64,000 nt of DNA from contig NZ_JACCKD010000007.1 of NCBI RefSeq assembly GCF_013450155.1, positions 1 through 64,000 of the forward strand, read 5' to 3'. The notes beneath the pieces were generated by a model, which was given only the letters and a program-made list of their open reading frames with translations, searched no databases and was not told the origin of the DNA. The position numbers and the translations under genes are program-made. Shown in pieces: positions 43,302-52,352 of the stretch (position 1 is its first letter; each line of letters opens with the position of its first letter). Source of the stretch: Haloechinothrix aidingensis (lineage in GTDB: Bacteria; Actinomycetota; Actinomycetes; Mycobacteriales; Pseudonocardiaceae).

Positions 43302-44122
43302 CGCGCGCCCCCACCCGGTTCGCAGGCCAGCTCGAGCAACCACTCCCGCTCCGGACCGCGCACCAGCTCGGCCGCCTCCGCGAAGTCGGTCGGACCGGCA
43401 CCGAACGACGGGCACTGGTCGGCGAGCAGGCAGGCCCCGCAGGCAGGTTTGCGCGCGTGGCACACCCGACGCCCGTGGAAGATCACGTAGTGGGACAGCT
43501 GGGTCCAGTCACGGCGGGGGATGAGCTCCCCGACGGCGTGCTCGACCTTGGTGGGGTCCTCCAGGTCGGTCCAGCCCCACCGGCGCACCAGCCTGCCGAA
43601 GTGCGTGTCCACCGTGATGCCCGGTATGCCGAACGCGTTGCCCAGCACCACGTTGGCCGTCTTGCGCCCCACACCGGGCAGGCTGACCAGCTCGTCAAGC
43701 GTGTCCGGAACCTCGCCGTCGAACCGCTCGACAAGGGCCGCCCCCAGTCCCATCAGCGAGCTGGCCTTGTTCCGGTAGAAGCCGGTGGACCTGATGTACT
43801 CCTCGAGCTCGCTACGGTCGGCCCCGGCGTAGTCGGCAGCCGTGCGGTAGCGCTCGAACAGCGCGGGGGTCACCTCGTTGACCCGCTTGTCCGTGCACTG
43901 GGCGGAGAGGATGACAGCGACCAGCAGCTCGAGCGGGTTGGAGAAGTCGAGCTCGCACTCGGCACCGGGGTAGGCGCGCCGCAGCCGGCGCAGGATCCGG
44001 CGAGCCCGCCGGACCAGGGCGAGCCTGCTCTCCTCTCCCGCCTGCCGCCTGCGCGCGACCGCGTTCGCGCGCCCGGCGGTTCGGCTACCCGTCCCGGATT
44101 CCGGATCGATCGAGGATGGCAC
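43298..44122 (-). CDS. nth: Endonuclease III
   Basis: DNA glycosylase/AP lyase of base-excision repair. From GTG 44122 the product has 274 aa; TACTCT at 44136-44131 is eight bases upstream, which suggests a leaderless start, and GTG 44185 is the longer alternative. The helix-hairpin-helix [14 protein letters not shown] carries the catalytic Lys, and the VDTHFGR motif has the catalytic Asp. The iron-sulfur loop is C-x6-C-x2-C-x5-C ([17 protein letters not shown]). It is the first gene of the nth-thioredoxin-Nudix operon and divergent from the Rv3675-like gene. Confidence 0.95.
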   Translation of the reverse strand: MPSSIDPESGTGSRTAGRANAVARRRQAGEESRLALVRRARRILRRLRRAYPGAECELDFSNPLELLVAVILSAQCTDKRVNEVTPALFERYRTAADYAGADRSELEEYIRSTGFYRNKASSLMGLGAALVERFDGEVPDTLDELVSLPGVGRKTANVVLGNAFGIPGITVDTHFGRLVRRWGWTDLEDPTKVEHAVGELIPRRDWTQLSHYVIFHGRRVCHARKPACGACLLADQCPSFGAGPTDFAEAAELVRGPEREWLLELACEPGGGAR

Positions 44123-44205
44123 GCATCCAGAGTACGGGCGTGCGCTGTCGACCGGTTGTGCTACCCCGGTCACCGGCGAGGCCACGGATGGGCGAGGATA
44201 GGGGC

Positions 44206-44457
44206 ATGACGGTGTGGTTCGTAGTCGCAGTCCCGCTGATCGTCATGGGCTTCGCGCTGTTCATGGAACGCGTGGAGGATCGTCTTCGCCATGTCTCGGT
44301 GCGCGGTGAGGACGTCGAGGAGTTCCTCGAGCAGGCCCGCCCCAACGAGGTGCGCGCGCTGTACGGGTACGGGATCGGACGCGCTCTCGAGCTGTTCCGG
44401 CTGCGCCGGGTGGGCCGCGCGGGAGCCAAGTCACACCCCGGCCAGGCACAGGAGTAG
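44206..44457 (+). CDS. Small membrane protein (Rv3675-like)
   Basis: Membrane protein of 83 aa. One N-terminal helix ([22 protein letters not shown]) is followed by a charged, helical cytoplasmic part ([31 protein letters not shown]). AGGGGC precedes ATG 44206. It corresponds to Rv3675, of unknown function, which also lies between nth and crp. Confidence 0.8.
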   Translation: MTVWFVVAVPLIVMGFALFMERVEDRLRHVSVRGEDVEEFLEQARPNEVRALYGYGIGRALELFRLRRVGRAGAKSHPGQAQE

Positions 44458-44751
44458 ACTTCCCCGCCGGCGTAAGGCTGACCGCATCCTGCACTCACCC
44501 AACCGGGTCGGACTCGCCCGAGAACGGCGGGTCTGCTTTGCCAGCATGCGGTACGACTTACACTTCACAACGTAATGAGGACGTCTTTCGGCTTGTCGAG
44601 GCTGGTTCGAAAGGCGACTACACCGAACACAACATACTGTGCCGAACCTGCCGGCCGCAGATGGCCGGGAACGTTAGATTGGGCACAGTGATTCGGCGGC
44701 ACGCATCCTCACGCCGAGGACGGCGGTCGCGTGTCAACAGGAGGCACTGAG
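44458..44751 (+). promoter_or_regulatory. crp upstream region
   Basis: This 294-base gap has no credible gene. TAGATT at 44675-44680 is the best -10 candidate and would leave a leader of about 65 bases before the crp GTG. AAC-rich stretches at 44610-44635 could bind regulators. No clear TGTGA-N6-TCACA autoregulatory site is visible. Confidence 0.4.
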
Positions 44752-45426
44752 GTGGATGAGACCCTCGCCCGCGCGGGCATTTTCCAGGGCGTGGAACCAG
44801 CAGCGGCTGAGGCGCTCGTACAGACCCTGGAGAGCGTGGACTTCCCGCGCGGCCACGTCATCTTCAACGAGGGTGAACCGGGCGACAAGCTGTACATCAT
44901 CCAGTCGGGCAAGGTGAAGATCGGGCGCAAGTCGGCCGACGGCCGGGAGAACCTCCTGGGCATCTTCGGGCCCTCCGACATGTTCGGTGAGCTGTCGATC
45001 TTCGACCCCGGCCCGCGGACGTCGACCGCGACGACCGTGACCGAGGTCCGCGCGGTGGTGATGGACCGGGCGGCGCTGCGGCAGTGGATCTCCACCCGCC
45101 CGGAGATCTCCGAGCAGCTGCTGCGTGTCGTCGCCCGCAGGCTGCGCCGTACCAACAACATGGTCGCGGAGCTCATCTTCACCGACGTTCCCGGCCGTGT
45201 CGCCAAGGCGCTGCTCCAGCTGGCGCAACGGTTCGGCAGCCAGGAAGCCGGGTTGCTGCGGGTCACCCACGACCTCACCCAGGAAGAGATCGCCCAGTAC
45301 GTGGGGGCATCGCGCGAGACCGTCAACAAGGCCCTCGCGGATTTCGCGCACCGTGGCTGGCTGCGGCTGGAGGGCAAGAGCGTGCTGATCCTCGACCCCG
45401 AACGGCTCGCCCGCAGGGCACGGTGA
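44752..45426 (+). CDS. crp: cAMP receptor protein, global regulator
   Basis: CRP/FNR-family transcription factor of 224 aa, the same length as M. tuberculosis Crp (Rv3676). I chose GTG 44752, seven bases after AGGAGG; the GTG at 44731 is upstream of that site. The cyclic-nucleotide domain includes [18 protein letters not shown] (Glu, Arg and Thr of the cAMP pocket); the C-helix runs through [14 protein letters not shown]; the HTH is [20 protein letters not shown]. It probably responds to cAMP and controls respiration and carbon genes, acsA being a candidate. A strong hairpin ends the transcript. Confidence 0.96.
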   Translation: MDETLARAGIFQGVEPAAAEALVQTLESVDFPRGHVIFNEGEPGDKLYIIQSGKVKIGRKSADGRENLLGIFGPSDMFGELSIFDPGPRTSTATTVTEVRAVVMDRAALRQWISTRPEISEQLLRVVARRLRRTNNMVAELIFTDVPGRVAKALLQLAQRFGSQEAGLLRVTHDLTQEEIAQYVGASRETVNKALADFAHRGWLRLEGKSVLILDPERLARRAR

Positions 45427-45830
45427 CCGAGGCGACCGCAGACCTCTACGCCGATGCCGGGACACGATCCGCGTCGGCGACCGCGACGACGAAACCTGAC
45501 ACATCAACAAGGGCCGGGCGCCACCCCCGACGTGGCGCACCGGCCCTTGTTGCGCGCGGTCCATCCCCCGACGTACCGCGTCTCCCCGCCCTCCGGCTGA
45601 AGGCCCCGACCCGATACCGGAGGGAGTTTTTCCGCATTCTGTTGTATGGCTCAGCACCCTGTTCGCCGCCGTAGTACCCGGCTGCCAGGTGCTGCGACTT
45701 ACCACGGTCCACGATGCCTACGGCTTGTCTCAAGCCGATTCACCCTGTAGGACGTACAGCTGGAGCAATTCGTTGCCAAACAGCTACCCGGCCGGGTGAA
45801 GTCGTTATCGAGACGTGATACCCGGGTCGG
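45427..45830. other. Convergent gap with terminator and unassigned AT-richer segment
   Basis: After the terminator hairpin (45505-45552) about 280 bases remain between convergent crp and the MBL gene. Read leftward this part holds GGGTGAATC (45746-45738), a perfect hairpin CGGCTTG-tct-CAAGCCG (45721-45737), and a short frame with GYYGGEQ. These recall the c-di-AMP (ydaO) riboswitch leader and GYYGGLQ motif of Rpf-type cell-wall genes, but no intact gene follows. It may be a relic. Confidence 0.35.
45505..45552 (+). terminator. Bidirectional terminator behind crp
   Basis: CAACAAGGGCCGG (45505-45517) pairs with CCGGCCCTTGTTG (45540-45552). After one bulged base a further GCGCCAC/GTGGCGC stem closes a seven-base loop. 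The 20-bp stem serves crp and the convergent side. Confidence 0.75.
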
Positions 45831-46625
45831 TCACTCGCCCCGCTGGCGGAGGTAGTCGAGCTGCGCCCGCACGCTCATCTCAGCGGCTCCCCACAGCGCC
45901 GGATCGACATCCGCGTAGACGAACTCGACGACTCGCCGGGCGTCCGCGTCCCGTCCCAGCTCACGCAGCGCGCCGCGCACCTGGTCGAGGCGCTGCTCTC
46001 GATGAGCGAGGTACGCACGCACCGTCGCGCGCAGGTCGGCGAGCTCCGCACCGTGCCCCGGCAGGCCCAGCGCGCCCGCAGGCAACTCGGCGAGCTTGCG
46101 CAGCGAGTCCAGGTAGTCGCCGAGGTCCGACAGCACGGTCGTGCCCTGCCCGAGAATGGTGTCGCCGGTGAGCACGTGTGTGCGTTCCGGGTGCTCCACC
46201 ACGAACGTCACCGAGTCGGCCGTGTGGCCCGGGGTGTGCAGCACAGCGATATCCAACCCGGCGAGGTGGAACGACTCCCCGTCCGCCAGCGCGGGCGCGG
46301 CACGGCACAGCTGGGGGTCGAAAGCCCGCACCGGCGCCCCCACCAGCTCGGCGAGCCGGTCGGCGCCCTCGACGTGATCGGGGTGGTGGTGCGTGACCAG
46401 GATGGCCGCGACCCTCCCTGCCGCTTCGCCGATCGCCTCCAGGTGCTCGGGGTCGTGGTGCCCCGGGTCGACGACCACGCACGGCTCCTCAGGGGCCGCA
46501 CGCAACAGCCAGCTGTTCGTCCCCTCCAGGGTCATCGAGGACGGGTTGTTCTCCAGCAGCACCGCGGCCACCGAGCTGACCGCACGCAGCCGACCGTAGG
46601 CCGGATGTTCGAGTTCGCCCCTCAC
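45831..46625 (-). CDS. Metallo-beta-lactamase-fold hydrolase (Rv3677c)
   Basis: Zinc hydrolase of 264 aa, LACTB2/glyoxalase II-like. The metal motif HHHPDH is complete, with the distal ligands at HTPGHT, GDTIL and LPGHG. GTG 46625 overlaps the upstream Nudix stop by four bases. The C-terminal HREQRLDQVRGALREL and the final helix belong to the LACTB2 winged domain, which in the human protein accompanies RNA cleavage; the substrate here is unknown. Last gene of the four-gene leftward operon RidA-Nudix-MBL plus the small DUF4177 gene. Confidence 0.92.
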   Translation of the reverse strand: MRGELEHPAYGRLRAVSSVAAVLLENNPSSMTLEGTNSWLLRAAPEEPCVVVDPGHHDPEHLEAIGEAAGRVAAILVTHHHPDHVEGADRLAELVGAPVRAFDPQLCRAAPALADGESFHLAGLDIAVLHTPGHTADSVTFVVEHPERTHVLTGDTILGQGTTVLSDLGDYLDSLRKLAELPAGALGLPGHGAELADLRATVRAYLAHREQRLDQVRGALRELGRDADARRVVEFVYADVDPALWGAAEMSVRAQLDYLRQRGE

Positions 46626-47404
46626 GACCACTCCCGTCCGTCAATCACGAGCCGTACTCCCTCGTCATCGCGCACCAGCCGGGGCGTGGTCCGTTCGACC
46701 CTGCGCTGCGCGGCCAGCGCGTCGGCCACCGACGGCACCTCGGCGAGGTCGGACAGGTTCGACCACGTCGGCGGCATCATCATGGTGCGCCCTTGCCTCG
46801 CATCGTCCAAGGCGTCGGCGGGGCGCTGCCATCCCGAGCCCGCTGCTTCCGACGTCGCACCGTCGGCCAGCTGGCCCTCCGGTAACGCGGCGAGGAAGAA
46901 GCGGGTGTCGTAACGCCTCGTCTCACCCTCCGGCGTCAGCCAGTGCGACCAGGGTCGCAGCAGGTCGGCACGCAGTATCAGCCCCGTCTCGGCGAGGAAG
47001 GCCGCCAGCGACAGCTCCCGTGTGACCAGCGCCTGGCGCGCCCACGCGTACGGGCCGGTGTCGGTGACCACCGTCCCGTCGGTGTGACCGGCGAGCAACA
47101 CACCGGACTCCTCGAATGTCTCCCGCACCGCCGCGCAGGCCAGCGCTCTGGCCAGCGAGGCGTCGCAGTCGAGCTCGGCGCCCCACTCCGCGGGTTCCGG
47201 GCCCTGCCAGGCAACCGAGGACTCCGAGTCGCGCTGGTCGACTCCGCCGCCGGGGAACACGGTCATCCCGCCTGCGAAGTCCATACTCGCTACCCGGTGC
47301 TGCAGGAAGACCTCGACGCCCGCGTCGCCGTCGCGGAGCAGGATGACGGTCGCGGCCGGCCTGATCGGCACGCCACCGTGCTCCTGCCCGCGCTCACCGG
47401 TCAT
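46622..47404 (-). CDS. Nudix hydrolase with split Nudix box
   Basis: A 260-aa Nudix protein of the NUDT19-like type. The box is split: FPGGGVDQRD is followed by an insertion of about 40 residues before AAVRETFEESGVLL. That layout is normal for this subgroup, which includes CoA diphosphatases. ATG 47404 overlaps the RidA stop (ATGA); the frame is open further upstream but antisense-like. A low-complexity stretch near MMMPPTWSNL precedes the C-terminal tail. It is coupled to the MBL gene. Confidence 0.9.
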   Translation of the reverse strand: MTGERGQEHGGVPIRPAATVILLRDGDAGVEVFLQHRVASMDFAGGMTVFPGGGVDQRDSESSVAWQGPEPAEWGAELDCDASLARALACAAVRETFEESGVLLAGHTDGTVVTDTGPYAWARQALVTRELSLAAFLAETGLILRADLLRPWSHWLTPEGETRRYDTRFFLAALPEGQLADGATSEAAGSGWQRPADALDDARQGRTMMMPPTWSNLSDLAEVPSVADALAAQRRVERTTPRLVRDDEGVRLVIDGREWS

Positions 47405-47856
47405 GCGACCTCGACGATCATCTCGACCTCCACGGGCGCGCCCATGGGAAGCTCGGCGACCCCGACGGCCGAGCGGGCGTGCACTCCTGCCTCGGCGAAG
47501 ACCTCGCCGAGCAGCTCCGAGGCACCGTTGAGCACACCGGGCTGACCGGTGAACCCTTCGGCGGAGGCCACGAACCCCACCACCTTCACGATGCGCACCA
47601 CCGCGTCGATCCCTACCAGGTCGTGCACCGCCGCGAGCGCGTTGAGCGCGCACGTACGCGCGAGGTCCTGTGCCTGCTCCGCGGTGACCTCGGCACCGAC
47701 CTTGCCGGTAGCGGGCAGCGAGCCCTCCACCATCGGCACCTGACCCGCCGTGTAGACATGCGACCCGGTGCGCACCGCGGGCGCGTACGCGGCGACCGGG
47801 GCGACCACCGGTGGAAGCGAGATGTCGAGCTCGGCCAGTCGCGCACTCCAGCTCAT
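47401..47856 (-). CDS. RidA/YjgF-family protein (Rv3678c)
   Basis: Enamine/imine deaminase-family protein of 151 aa that may remove reactive intermediates of amino acid metabolism. It has VYTAGQVPMVEG, CALNALAAVHDLVG, and GVAELPMGAPVEVEMI near the end. In canonical RidA an Arg in the R-x-x-V-x-V-x-x-L region binds the substrate; here the last motif reads AELPMGAPVEVEM, so the Arg is not obvious and the class is probably Rid-like rather than RidA proper. ATG 47856 starts the gene. Confidence 0.9.
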   Translation of the reverse strand: MSWSARLAELDISLPPVVAPVAAYAPAVRTGSHVYTAGQVPMVEGSLPATGKVGAEVTAEQAQDLARTCALNALAAVHDLVGIDAVVRIVKVVGFVASAEGFTGQPGVLNGASELLGEVFAEAGVHARSAVGVAELPMGAPVEVEMIVEVA

Positions 47857-47942
47857 CCCTTACCCCTTTCTCCGTGCCACTCCTGGTGGGCCATACCGGC
47901 GGCCCGGGTGACGCACCCCGGCCGGGTAACCAACCGTGCCGG

Positions 47943-48107
47943 TCAGCTCTCCAGTGGCCGCTTGAGGTAGGCGACGTGCTGCTCACCGGTCGGGTTCGGC
48001 AGCACGGTGACCAGCTCCCAGCCGTCCTGACCCCACTGGTCCAGGATCTGCTTGGTCGCGTGGATCAACAACGGAACGGTGGCGTACTCCCACTGGGTCG
48101 CGCTCAC
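47943..48107 (-). CDS. DUF4177 small protein (Rv3678A-like, 54 aa)
   Basis: A 54-residue protein from GTG 48107, with GAGGA seven bases upstream. The sequence begins SATQWEYATVPLLIHATKQI and continues LDQWGQDGWELVTVLP, the DUF4177 signature with WEL after a Gly-Trp pair, ending HVAYLKRPLES. It matches the place and size of Rv3678A. The function is unknown. It opens the leftward operon toward ridA. Confidence 0.85.
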   Translation of the reverse strand: MSATQWEYATVPLLIHATKQILDQWGQDGWELVTVLPNPTGEQHVAYLKRPLES

Positions 48108-48408
48108 GGCAACATCCTCATCTCGCGAATCGGCGCTGGTCCTACTGTGCCTGTCGCACCGTGGTTATCCCACCGTGCTGTCTCCTGGGAGCCTAGTGCC
48201 TCGTGATCCAGGCCCTGCTACGCGTCTCCGGTATCGGCAGCACCATGATCACAGCGCCCGGCCGGCGCGGCCACCGGTCACCGGCCAGCCGCCCCCTGGC
48301 TACTTGTGACGCCCGCCCCGCACGGATAGCCTCGTGCGCATTCTCACGGGGCGGCTCGCCTCGCTGGGGTGATGATCGGCCGGTTCCTCCCGCGGCGAAA
48401 GGTGGACC
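48108..48408. other. Divergent 301-base gap
   Basis: The gap between the leftward DUF4177 gene and the rightward lipase gene. It must contain both promoters. I see no RNA gene, repeat array or believable small frame. Confidence 0.5.
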
Positions 48409-49389
48409 ATGCGCGCGTTCCGAACGGTGCTCACCGGGTTGCTCGTCATGCTGCTCGGCCTGGCGGCCCCTGCCCTCGCTCACGCCACGGCAGGGCCCTC
48501 GGCAGGGGCCAGGGCACAACCTCCGGCAACGGCAGCGGGGGAGCGGCAGATCCGGCCGAACGTGCTCGACATCGGCGACCCGGACACCTCCCCGCCCGGC
48601 TCGAACGACTGGTCATGCACACCGGACGAGGAGCATCCCGACCCGGTCGTGCTGGTCCACGGCCTCGCCGCGACCCAGGCGGCGAACTGGCAGAAGTTCG
48701 CGCCCCGGCTGGCCGAGGAAGGCTACTGTGTGTTCTCTCTCACATACGGGGTGAAGGACGGGGTGAGCACGCCGCTCTACACGCCGGGCGGGATGACGAC
48801 GATGGAGTCAAGTGCCGAGGAACTGGCCGCGTTCGTGACCGAGGTGCGCGGCGCGACCGGGGCGGAGCAGGTGGACCTGGTGGGGCATTCCCAAGGCACC
48901 CTCATGCCCAGCTACTACGTTCGTTTCCTCGACGGGGCCGACCATGTCGACGACTACATCAGCCTCACGCCGCTGTGGGAGGGCACCGCGCTGCTCGGGC
49001 TGGACACCCTCTACGCCTACGCGAAGGTGCTCGGCCTGCGTCCCGTCGTCGACCTCGCGCTCGACCAGGCGTGCGAGTCCTGCTCGCAGTTCCTGCGCGG
49101 CTCGGACTTCCTCAAGCGACTGCACGCGAAGGGGACCTTCGACCCGGACGTCAGCTACACCAACATCGTCACCCGCTACGACGAGCTGGTCGTGCCGTAC
49201 ACCAGCGGCATCGCGCGGGGCGAGAACATCACCAACATCGTGCTGCAGGAGGAGTGCGCGCGCGACTTCAGCGGGCACGCCGGCGTCGCGTTCAACCCCA
49301 ACGCGCTCGACCACGTGTTGAACGCGCTGGATCCGGAGCACGCCGAGCCGGTCCCGTGCCGGTTCGTCAGCCCCATCGGGGCGCCGTAA
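48409..49389 (+). CDS. Secreted alpha/beta-hydrolase lipase
   Basis: Extracellular lipase/esterase (class 2, EstA/LipA-like), 326 aa. ATG 48409 follows AAAGGTGGACC. A signal peptide of about 26 residues ends at AHA. The oxyanion HGLAATQ and nucleophile elbow GHSQGTL are intact; Asp is likely in NIVTRYDELVVPY and His in NALDHVLNAL. Four Cys (WSCTPDEE, EEGYCVF, DQACESC, PVPCRF plus EECARD) suggest disulfides for an exported enzyme. It interrupts the Rv3678A-Rv3679 order and is followed by a Get3-like pair on the same strand. Confidence 0.93.
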   Translation: MRAFRTVLTGLLVMLLGLAAPALAHATAGPSAGARAQPPATAAGERQIRPNVLDIGDPDTSPPGSNDWSCTPDEEHPDPVVLVHGLAATQAANWQKFAPRLAEEGYCVFSLTYGVKDGVSTPLYTPGGMTTMESSAEELAAFVTEVRGATGAEQVDLVGHSQGTLMPSYYVRFLDGADHVDDYISLTPLWEGTALLGLDTLYAYAKVLGLRPVVDLALDQACESCSQFLRGSDFLKRLHAKGTFDPDVSYTNIVTRYDELVVPYTSGIARGENITNIVLQEECARDFSGHAGVAFNPNALDHVLNALDPEHAEPVPCRFVSPIGAP

Positions 49390-49449
49390 CCGCCAGGCGG
49401 CACGAAGCCTGCTTCGCCCGATCCACCGGACCCCTTAGGCTTGCCCGTG

Positions 49450-50472
49450 ATGACTTCCATCAGTGGCCCGGCGACGGCGGGCATCGGCTGGACCGAGGAA
49501 CTCACCCGAGCACGCCTGCATTTCGTCACCGGCAAGGGCGGAACCGGTAAGACGACCCTGGCGACCTCGCTCGGTCTTGCGCTGGCCAGCGGCGGTCGCC
49601 GGGTGCTCCTGGTCGAGGTGGAGGGACGCCAGGGCATCGCGCAGGTGACCGAGAGCGAGCCGCTGCCGTACGGGGAACGGCACATCGCCTCCACGCGGGG
49701 TGGCGGTGACCTGCGGGCGCTGCACATCGACGCGGAAGCGGCGTTGCTGGAGTACTTCGAGATGTTCTACAACCTCGGATTCGCCGGCCGCACGCTGCGC
49801 AGGATGGGTGCCGTCGAGTTCGCGACCACACTCGCACCCGGGCTCCGCGACGTCCTGCTCACCGGAAAGATCAAGGAGTGCGTCACGCGCACCGACTCGG
49901 ACGGCAGGTACGCCTACGACTATGTCGTCGTAGACGCGCCGCCGACCGGGCGAGTGGTGAAGTTTCTGGACGTGACAAGGGCACTGACCGACATCGCCAA
50001 GACCGGACCGATCCGTGGGCAGGCCGAGGCCGTCGTCAAGCTGGTCCACTCGGACAACACGGTCGTGCACATCACGACGCTGCTCGAGGAGATGCCGGTC
50101 CGCGAGACCCTCGAGGCCGTGACCGAGCTCGACGAGGCGGACCTGCGGCCCGGCGCCGTTCTGATCAACCGGATGCGTCCCGTGCGGCTGCCGCAGGAGA
50201 CGTTGGCCGAAGCGACCGAGGGCCGTATGGACGTCGAACGGCTACGCGGCGACCTGGCGACGGTCGGCTACTCCTTCGGCCAGGACGCCCTCGAAGGGCT
50301 GATCGACGAGGCGACCGAACACGCGATCCGGGTCACATCCGAGCAGTCGGCGCTGAACCAGCTCGCCGAAGGCGACCTGCCCGCGCTCGAGTTGCCGGAG
50401 CTGGCTTCGGGAGTCGACGTGGCGGCGCTGTACGAGTTCGCCGACCTTCTCGTCGAGCAGGGGGTGCGTTGA
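49450..50472 (+). CDS. Get3/ArsA-like ATPase A (Rv3679, BagA-like)
   Basis: Deviant-Walker ATPase of the Get3/ArsA class, 340 aa. The P-loop is GKGGTGKTTL, with the signature Lys of the family. Switch residues lie in VVVDAPPTGR. ATG 49450 is eight bases after TAGGCT, so leaderless translation is probable; GTG 49447 is an alternative. With the next gene it corresponds to Rv3679-Rv3680, the BagAB heterodimer linked to glycerol metabolism and drug tolerance in mycobacteria. No transmembrane or metal-binding Cys pair is seen, so arsenic transport is not implied. Confidence 0.92.
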   Translation: MTSISGPATAGIGWTEELTRARLHFVTGKGGTGKTTLATSLGLALASGGRRVLLVEVEGRQGIAQVTESEPLPYGERHIASTRGGGDLRALHIDAEAALLEYFEMFYNLGFAGRTLRRMGAVEFATTLAPGLRDVLLTGKIKECVTRTDSDGRYAYDYVVVDAPPTGRVVKFLDVTRALTDIAKTGPIRGQAEAVVKLVHSDNTVVHITTLLEEMPVRETLEAVTELDEADLRPGAVLINRMRPVRLPQETLAEATEGRMDVERLRGDLATVGYSFGQDALEGLIDEATEHAIRVTSEQSALNQLAEGDLPALELPELASGVDVAALYEFADLLVEQGVR

Positions 50473-50474
50473 CC

Positions 50475-51635
50475 ATGACGGGCACGGCAGCGGAGTACAC
50501 CGGCATCGACACCGACGGCCTGATCGACGACCCGGAGACCAAGGTGGTGGTCTGCTGTGGTTCCGGCGGCGTCGGCAAGACGACCACAGCCGCGGCGCTC
50601 GCGCTGCGCGCCGCCGAACGTGGCAGGCAGACGGTCGTGCTGACCATCGACCCGGCGCGCAGGCTCGCACAGTCGCTCGGCCTACGCGAGCTCGGTAACC
50701 ACCCGAAGAAGATCACGGTGGAGGGTTTCGACCCGAAGGGTGAGCTGTGGGCGATGATGCTCGACATGCGCCGCACCTTCGACGACATGGTGCTGGCGCA
50801 CGCCGGGCCGGAGCGGGCCGAGCAGCTGCTGGCGAACCCCTTCTACCAGACCATCTCGTCGTCGTTCTCCGGAACGCAGGAGTACATGGCGATGGAGAAG
50901 CTGGGGCAGCTGGTCGCATCGGACGAATGGGACCTGATCATCGTCGACACGCCACCGAGCCGCTCCGCGCTCGACTTTCTCGACGCGCCGGGCAGGCTGT
51001 CCAGCGCGCTGGACGGCCGCATGATCAAGATGCTCGCCGGTCCCGCTCGCGCGGGCGGCTGGGGCGTCCGCAAGGTCGTCTCCGCGGGTTTCTCCATGTT
51101 CTCCAAGGCGGTCTCGACCGTGGTCGGCGGCCAGTTCCTCGCCGACGCCTCCGCGTTCATGCAGGCCTTCGACACGATGTTCGGTGGGTTCCGGGAACGG
51201 GCGACGAAAACCGCGGAGCTGCTGCGCTCCGCGGACACCGCGTTCCTCGTGGTCGCCGCGCCCGAACCGGACGCGCTGCGGGAGGCGAGCTACTTCGTGG
51301 AGCGGCTTTCCGAGGAGTCCATGCCGCTGACCGGGCTGATCGCGAACCGAACCCACCCGGTGCTGGCCGATGTATCCGCGAACAAGGCCCTGGCCGCCGC
51401 CGACGCGCTCGCGGGTAACGGGGAAGGCGGTTCGGTCACCGAGGCCGTGCTGCGCCTGCACGCCGACCGGGTCGCACTCGCCGAGCGGGAGCAGCGCCTG
51501 CTCGCACGGTTCACGAAAGCGCACCCGTCGGTCGAGGTCGCAGGCGTGCCCGCGCTGCCAACCGACGTGCACGACATCGACGGCCTCCGCGCGATCGGCG
51601 ACCGGCTGGCCTCGGCCGCACGCGACCGTGCGTGA
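50475..51635 (+). CDS. Get3/ArsA-like ATPase B (Rv3680, BagB-like)
   Basis: Partner ATPase, 386 aa. The P-loop is CGSGGVGKTTT; the strand LIIVDTPPSRSALDFLDAP gives the switch region. A long hydrophobic, Met/Phe-rich stretch (GFSMFSKAVSTVVGGQFLADASAFMQAFDTMFG in the middle) resembles the client-binding helical region of Get3. The start ATG 50475 lies three bases after the stop of the first gene; TTG 50469 would overlap it. The tight link supports a heteromeric complex. Confidence 0.92.
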   Translation: MTGTAAEYTGIDTDGLIDDPETKVVVCCGSGGVGKTTTAAALALRAAERGRQTVVLTIDPARRLAQSLGLRELGNHPKKITVEGFDPKGELWAMMLDMRRTFDDMVLAHAGPERAEQLLANPFYQTISSSFSGTQEYMAMEKLGQLVASDEWDLIIVDTPPSRSALDFLDAPGRLSSALDGRMIKMLAGPARAGGWGVRKVVSAGFSMFSKAVSTVVGGQFLADASAFMQAFDTMFGGFRERATKTAELLRSADTAFLVVAAPEPDALREASYFVERLSEESMPLTGLIANRTHPVLADVSANKALAAADALAGNGEGGSVTEAVLRLHADRVALAEREQRLLARFTKAHPSVEVAGVPALPTDVHDIDGLRAIGDRLASAARDRA

Positions 51636-51663
51636 ACCGCGCGAGCTGTACACGCGATCTCGC

Positions 51664-51966
51664 TCACGAGGCCACGTGGTGCCGTTTTGCCTGATCGAGT
51701 AGCTCGTGCCAGGAGTCCACATCGGGACGGCGGCGCAGCAGCGCGCGGCGCTCCCGCTCGGTCATGCCGCCCCAGACACCGAAGTTGATCCTGTTGTCCA
51801 GAGCCTCGGCGAGGCACTCGGCACGCACCGGGCAGCCCATGCAGACGGTCTTGGCACGGTGCTGCTCAGCGCCTTGCACGAAGAGGCCGTCGGGGTCGCT
51901 GTCCCTGCACGAGGCCCAGATACGCCAATCGGACCGAAGATAACCCTCAGTACTCGCGTCGTTCAT
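51664..51966 (-). CDS. whiB4: WhiB4-like iron-sulfur redox regulator
   Basis: WhiB-family [4Fe-4S] transcription factor of 100 aa. The cluster ligands are C20, C42, C45 and C51 (C-x21-C-x2-C-x5-C), and the GVWGGMTERERR turn plus a basic tail (RRALLRRRPD) follow. ATG 51966 is preceded by GGAG. Position between Rv3680 and ponA2 homologues identifies it as WhiB4 (Rv3681c), a redox sensor that controls oxidative stress and beta-lactam tolerance in mycobacteria. It converges with the Get3-like pair and is divergent from ponA2. Confidence 0.94.
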   Translation of the reverse strand: MNDASTEGYLRSDWRIWASCRDSDPDGLFVQGAEQHRAKTVCMGCPVRAECLAEALDNRINFGVWGGMTERERRALLRRRPDVDSWHELLDQAKRHHVAS

Positions 51967-52352
51967 GCCCCCAGCTCCCTCAACTGGTCTCCGCGACCAG
52001 CGCATCACTCCAGGAGACGTACCCCACAGTCATGCTCTGGTCTCCTTGCGTCTTACCCTATCGGACGACCCGTGGCCTACCTGACGGTCGGGTGACCCAC
52101 CCGGAGGCGGAGAGCGTATGCCGTCCCGTTCGAGCTCTCCGGAGTGGTTGACGCGCGGCAGCACCGATCGGTTCCGTCGGTATCCGATTCCCGGGGGCAG
52201 TTCACATATCGGACCGTTCCCGGCTCGGCACGGCAGCAGTCGTATCGCCCCGCCGCGCCACGGCCACGGCCACCCACGGCCGAGCCGTCTCACCCAGTTG
52301 GAGCAGATCCTGACTGCCAACGATCGACCGTCGCATTGAGTACCCTCATGGT
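51967..52352. promoter_or_regulatory. whiB4-ponA2 divergent control region
   Basis: A 386-base gap. For ponA2, TACCCT at 52341-52346 lies six bases before the GTG. CTGGTCTCC occurs twice (51979-51987 and 52031-52039) on the whiB4 side, inside its probable leader and promoter area. Further structure was not found. Confidence 0.4.
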
